This document shows positions 58,990-64,000 of a DNA stretch of 64,000 nucleotides, in pieces. A model generated the notes under the pieces. It was not told where the DNA came from. It saw nothing but the letters and a program-made list of their open reading frames with translations, and made no database searches. The DNA comes from Siphonodentalium dalli (taxonomy: Eukaryota > Mollusca > Scaphopoda > Gadilida > Siphonodentaliidae): contig CP136065.1 in the NCBI GenBank assembly GCA_032622095.1, forward strand, positions 97,905,343 through 97,969,342, read 5' to 3'. The position numbers and the translations under genes are program-made. The number at the start of each line of letters is the position of its first letter. The stretch's first letter is position 1.

Positions 58990-60370
58990 GATGACAGGAA
59001 TGCGGAAAGTTGAAGTACCTAGGTAATACTGGCTATCCGAATGAAGAGATATACATGTATATAAAAAACAAAATAGAAGATGACTGCTGGCGACAATGTT
59101 TTCCAAAAAAATTCAAAGCATTCGATAGCTCCCATCTAGTTGTCAGCCCGAAGATCAATATAAAGTGTGGTGACTATCAGATGAGGGATATGACTGTACA
59201 GTTGCTAAACAATTCAGTCACGCAAAAGAGGATCAAACAGTAAGATACCAAATTGCTGCCTGTGGTAATGTTTTTTAACGAAATTCGGGAAAATTAGATT
59301 ACTCTCACCCTGGTTATCCAGAAGATCATTGTGGAATCTGGTGACGCGATCGGACAAGGGGTGTCGTCTGTAGGATCAACCAAATTATTTAGCCATAAAA
59401 ATAGTAAAATTCAAGATCACCGCTGGCAGTGATGTCTTCACAAGGACAGCTTGAGAACAAAACATGGCTCACACCTAGCGGTGACCCAAACTATCCACAT
59501 GAGAAAAAGTTCTCCAATAAAAGCTGGCTGCAGGGTGCGCCAATTGATTCAAATTCGAAATTTAACAGGGTGTACTGCTTGTGGCCATGTTTTCCCCGCA
59601 AATTTGATAGACTGATGGACAAAACCACTGAATCCGTTGAATCAATATACATGTATACATGGATTAATGTATATGCATTGTTATACACAGTACTGGTATA
59701 TAAAGGTACTGAAAATAACAATATTACTAGTATACACAAAATAAACCATATATCATGGCTATGGGTTCTAATATCCGAATATGACAGCTGATAACTTGGT
59801 GTGAATTGAAGAGTGGTGGTGTCTCAAGCATATCTAACCCTCCACGTTAGCAACATGCCATTAAATATCATAAGTATAATCTAGCTTGAGGACAGAAGTT
59901 ATCCATAAAACCCCCCTTAATTCAACCAGGTCCTCGCGCGATGTATGGTCGATCGCATGATGATCTAGGGGGGATTAGAATTGTTGTATAAAAACAGCAC
60001 TGCATGTAAATATAAAATAAAATAGTGCTACATCTTATTACAGATTATTGCCATATATAATCAGTGACTATACAGACAGTCTGACAAAATAATGTTTCAG
60101 TGACACTCTATCCGAAGAGGGGAATAATTCCATCTGTTACAGTCAATGGAGCAATTATGAATCTGGAAAGGTGAAATTTCTAAGTAATACTAGATATCGA
60201 CATGACGCGATAACATATAACGTAAATGCAATATGGCCGCTGGCGACCATTTTTTCCTATAAAATTTAAAAAATATTTGATAGCTCTCATCTGATAGATC
60301 AATACCAAGATAAATATGAAGTTTAGTGATGATCGGATGAGTGAAGTGGACTGTGCTAAACGGTTTAGTA
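58990..60370. repeat. Tandem-module element, inverse of 10930-11600
   Basis: The blocks GATAGCTCCCATCTAGTTGTCAGC at about 59125, GCTGGCTGCAGGGTGCGCC at about 59522 and TTTGATAGCTCTCATCTGAT at about 60275 match the complement of the modules at 10930-11600. The 120-residue frame at 59429-59791 crosses a module and is not called as a gene. Confidence 0.65.
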
Positions 60371-60373
60371 ATG

Positions 60374-60690
60374 CTTAAAAAGATTTTTACCTTAATATTT
60401 TTATGTTCACTTTATAAACTTCACTGAGTCATCTTTGTCATGTATTGAGTTTGATATCTTTTGTTAACAGTTTATAAATCATGTATGTCTCATGTTTGTT
60501 ATTTTAATTTATGTGTTTATTATCATTAAATAAAGTTGCATTCCTTAAAAAGATTCTTACCTCAATGTTTTTATGTTCACTTTATAAACTCCACTGAGTC
60601 ATCTTTGTCATGTATTGAATTTGATATCTTTTGTTAACAGTTTATAAATTATGTATGTCTCGTGTTCGTTATTATATTATATACACTTTA
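60374..60690. repeat. 170-bp tandem duplication
   Basis: CTTAAAAAGATTYTTACCTY with TTTATGTTCACTTTATAAAC and TTTGATATCTTTTGTTAACA starts at 60374 and 60544 with only a few differences. ATTAAATAAAG between the copies resembles a polyadenylation signal. Confidence 0.92.
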
Positions 60691-62137
60691 TAGTGTGTTT
60701 CAGAACGAAAACTAAATGAATAAAATCAACAAATTTGTAAATTTAAAAACAATTCAAACGTTGTTGTATTCCATGTCCCAGCCCGGACATATACACCAAA
60801 TTTCAATAATATTCATTGAGAAACAACGGACCAAACGCCATATAACACCCCGTATGCATCTTTTATTCCGAGTTGGCCTTTTATTCCGAGTTGGCACGCC
60901 CGATTGGGGCGAGTTAGCCATGGGGCGAGTACGCCGATTCCGACACCTTTTCTATTTGCAGCAGGTTAAGTTTACGCGTAATTTAATTTACAAAGTTCCC
61001 CAATTGGTATCGTAAATAGAGCGACCTTATTTGACAGAGATTGCCTCAGTTATTGATTATAAAGTTGCTATACATTAAAAACGACAATTCACATGCTCGT
61101 TCAAGCGCAGTAGTCTATTTCCCCCATGTTAAAGGACATCCACAAATACTAAATAACGCTAACTTACTGCCGAATGTTTTACACGACAACTGTTAACATA
61201 TTTGGGCTGAATTCATCTGACGCGGTATTATTCCTCAAAATAAACAACAAAACCATCGTTACTTGGAAATGTAGTTTGGGCTAACATTTACATAAATCCT
61301 CCATATCATTATTCCGACACACACGTCAGATGAAAAAGTCACATGAAGTAACCGGCCAAATTGGCCGAAATGACTAGAAACGAACATTAATTTGACAAGG
61401 TGGCTAGGGAAATAAGAAATAATTCTTTCGATAAATACCTATTTTTCCTCAAAAATTCAATGAAACAATTACTGAAACAGAAATTCTCCGCGACTGTTCG
61501 TGAACTTAATACGATAATGACGTGGTATACTACCGGATCATAATCTCCAATGAAGTTCTCAAATGTGCTGCACCCTAATGGCATGTTCACATGTAGCTTC
61601 GAGAAAATATCAGGTACAAATGTAGCCTGACAGCTTATTGCTGCAAATGTTATACCCGTGTGTTCGTGGACTTATTGCTGACGGATGATTGGGTTTGTTC
61701 AGAAAGGCATTCACATGCACTGCGGTTTTCTCGTGGCAAACAATCTAAAGTATAAATTGGAGTATTGAACATATGCCATTTGTACATGGACGTCGCGAGG
61801 GGGTCTCCGTTTTGGGTACTCAACTTGGAGTTTAAAACTGCACCCCTGGGGCGGATAAAAAGTGCGATACACAATGTCCCCGGGTGGGTGTCCGGAGGCC
61901 AAAACAATTAAGTATTCTCCTATATCATGCAATTTATATCCAAATACAATATTTTATGGTTATTTCTCCCATAATTACCAGCTATTGTGCTTGCAAACAT
62001 GTCATTATGATGTTTGCTATGCCGTTGGTATGGATGAAAGGTATTGGGATGTGATTGTGACCTAGCTCTTCTGAGCTGTCAACATGTTTATTTAAGAATA
62101 ATGTCAATTATCGCAGGTTTATCATATTTTAATATAA
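60691..62137. other. Gene-free stretch
   Basis: A 17-base direct repeat, TTTTATTCCGAGTTGGC, occurs twice in a row at about 60860-60895. No exon or RNA gene is recognised; the frames at 60716-61015 and 61650-61907 have no motif. Confidence 0.4.
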
Positions 62138-62191
62138 TCTTTGAAAAGCCGACGGAATTCCGATATAGGATTTTCGTCGGCTTTTCAAAGA
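62138..62191. repeat. Perfect 17-bp hairpin
   Basis: TCTTTGAAAAGCCGACG and its exact complement are separated by 20 bases. It is too short and isolated to assign; probably the core of a small MITE. There is no reason to read it as a bacterial-type terminator. Confidence 0.85.
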
Positions 62192-62587
62192 GACTGATTT
62201 TAGTACAGACCAGATTCTGGTAGACTAGACAAACATTTTCATGTAACATGCAATGGCATTCAGTTTCATTACACCTCAACAGTGAAATCTTTATCTTTAA
62301 TATGCATATGTCAGCATACATCAGTGCATATATGCAGACCAGTACAACTGTAAGGACAATGGTATCTCCAATAGCTTGTGTAATTGCAATAGCACAGCCA
62401 GACGGTCAGTTGACAGTTACAGATTCATGCGAAGAAAGTTTTACATTTAGGATTGCACTGCTTTGCGGTGATGGTTTGGACAAGCTCCCTTAACCCAAGC
62501 ACACAAAAGCAATATAACCCCAAAGGTTACCCATTCTCTCGAAATTTGAATCAGTAACTTTCAACATTTGGTGCTATAAGCGAGATG

Positions 62588-62796
62588 ACTGAGTCGCGGC
62601 CGTATTGGATTCATCCAGCTCCGATCCGTGGTATCAGAGATTAATCCAGCTCCGGTTCCGTGGTTTTAGTACTACAGGTCAAAGTTCTGGAGTAGTATTT
62701 CCATATATTGAAATAGTGCTACTCCAGAACTTTGACCTGTAGCACTAAAACCACGGAACCGGGCCTGGCGGATCCAATATGGCAGCGAGCTAAGTG
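62588..62796. mobile_element. Family D palindromic element, complete copy
   Basis: The arms are GAGTCGCGGCCGTATTGGAT and ATCCAATATGGCAGCGAGCT. The inner arms TACAGGTCAAAGTTCTGGAG and CTCCAGAACTTTGACCTGTA are an exact mirror. The centre is CCATATATTGAAATAGTG. The left arm has a partial internal duplication (CCAGCTCCG twice). Confidence 0.85.
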
Positions 62797-63046
62797 ACAG
62801 GGCGTATTGTAAGATTATGCCAGGACAAGAGTGTTGCTTATATATTTATAGAAAAAATTAGTTTGATCAAAATTGTTAATCATATCAAAAGAACACGAAA
62901 GACCAGCCATTTTGTTTCAATGCAGCTATTAGAGTTAAGAGCAGTATAATGTCAATGAAACATTTGTATTACTGGGGAATAGTTACAGGAAGTAACAGTT
63001 ATTGCGGTTAACAAAACAAACCTGGTTGGAATAGGAGGCGGACGCT

Positions 63047-63165
63047 TAAAGTGATGTGAAACACTCCGGTAGGGTGATCAAATAGAACCGGAGAAAAATA
63101 TTGTTTAAGTAGTTATTGTTACGCATATTAATCCAAATTTACAGTTCCCACACGTCATTCTTATA
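63047..63165. repeat. Dispersed repeat, copy 2 of 2
   Basis: This matches 30886-31005 over GTGATGTGAAACACTCCGGT, AGGGTGATCA and ATTAATCCAAATT. Confidence 0.8.
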
Positions 63166-64000
63166 TATTAATAAAATGCAATGACTCTCGTTGGCAAAAT
63201 AATTTGCGTTAGTTTATCGCCGATCGCAGCGTCCCGAATCTAGATGTAAATATTTACAATTAAGCGTAGTTCAGACAATGATATCTATGGAGCGTTATGG
63301 TTTATTTCTTTGAAATTTTCGGCAGTGCTAGTACATGTAGAATGCTACATTCCCACACTTGGCATAGCGCCTGAGTACCATCTTATCAGTTTCTCGCACC
63401 GAATAAGTCCATAATATGTCGCTAAATGGGCCGAATTTGGAGATGGATAGGTGTGGGTATAAAACATATCCGCCCCCCCCCCCCCCGAGAAATTACATTT
63501 GCACGAAATTTCCAATTGATTGCCATGTCAGTCTGAAAATAGAAAACGTTCGACTTTTGGTCAACAAACTTATTATATATTTATTAAGCGTATGTTCCTA
63601 TCAAATGTAATGTTCATATATTTTATTTAATTATCATCGTCGCTTGTGCAAATGTCAATTGATGTAAATTGCAACAAACATCTTGTATCTTGTATCACGT
63701 GGATAAATGGATGTCCACCAAGTCGGTCGGTGTCAATCTCAAATTGACAATTTGTTATGTGTTATTGCTATAAACTCATAAAACCCACGTATAAGCTACA
63801 TGTAGAGAAAATACATATCTCATTCATATTAATCCATATATGCGTTATGAGAGCTTTCCCACTTGTAGATCTAGCTGAAGCTAATTTGAGATTGCAACCA
63901 ATATGGTCATTCATTGAGTTAAGCATTAAATATCATACAGCAAACCACCTAACCTGACAACTATTCAACAAACCAAGGACTTTTGTTTGGTTGAATAGGT
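63166..64000. other. Gene-free right end
   Basis: A C-tract of 14 lies at 63473-63486 inside CCGCC...GAGAAATTAC text that may be another family E remnant. No gene is recognised up to the window edge. Confidence 0.4.

Noticed and set aside
59429-59791. 120-residue plus-strand protein
   Set aside because: It crosses a repeat module shared with 10930-11600; the frame is not kept in that copy.
62138-62191. Rho-independent terminator
   Set aside because: The hairpin is perfect, but the context is eukaryotic, no T-run follows at the right place and no gene ends there.

Overview
This is a eukaryotic window: AT-rich, gene-poor and full of transposon remains. The two genes I trust are a spliced cyclin-dependent kinase end and a rhodopsin-class GPCR. 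A lophotrochozoan marine invertebrate (mollusc, brachiopod or similar) is my best guess, from the invertebrate CDK1 sequence, the divergent peptide-receptor-like GPCR and the repeat types (Helitron with a GT-rich left end, tRNA-like SINEs, many MITEs). Species is not determinable from the sequence alone. There is no prokaryotic operon, CRISPR array or phage.

Layout. 1-1430: last two coding exons of a CDK1-type kinase (+), joined over a 1.2 kb phase-0 intron. 1.4-29 kb: no convincing host gene. This stretch is built from short non-autonomous DNA elements, several of them stacked or nested. The main families, with names I made up for this report, are: A (TTAA site, CCCTTT ends, hairpin repeats, piggyBac-like); B (TTAA site, AGGTAC ends); C (TTAA site, AGRYACGGGCGGC ends); D (palindrome with GCGGCC ends); E (hAT-like with C-tracts). 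There are also foldback elements and tandem modules. 29176-30375: intact single-coding-exon GPCR (-) with a visible 5'-UTR splice acceptor. A hAT-like element sits 73 bp beyond its stop codon. 31.3-33.5 kb: LINE fragment, tRNA-like SINE pieces and a possible frameshifted C-terminal exon of unknown or KA1-like type. 35-64 kb: a Helitron with clean ends and a decayed sibling at 58 kb, palindromic MITEs, a 42-bp minisatellite, a LINE C-terminal fragment split by a hAT element with an exact 8-bp target duplication, and a MULE-like element with an exact 9-bp duplication.

How the parts relate. The genes show no functional cluster. The informative content is transposon stratigraphy: nested insertions with recognisable empty sites give relative ages (B into D, C into B, hAT into LINE). 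Families B and C share the terminus TTAAAGRYAC, so one unseen transposase may move both. I did not find a convincing new cellular system. The strongest novel candidates are the B/C MITE clan, the GTGGCCAC-module foldback element at 17.1-18.3 kb, and the short KA1-like reading frame near 33.2 kb.
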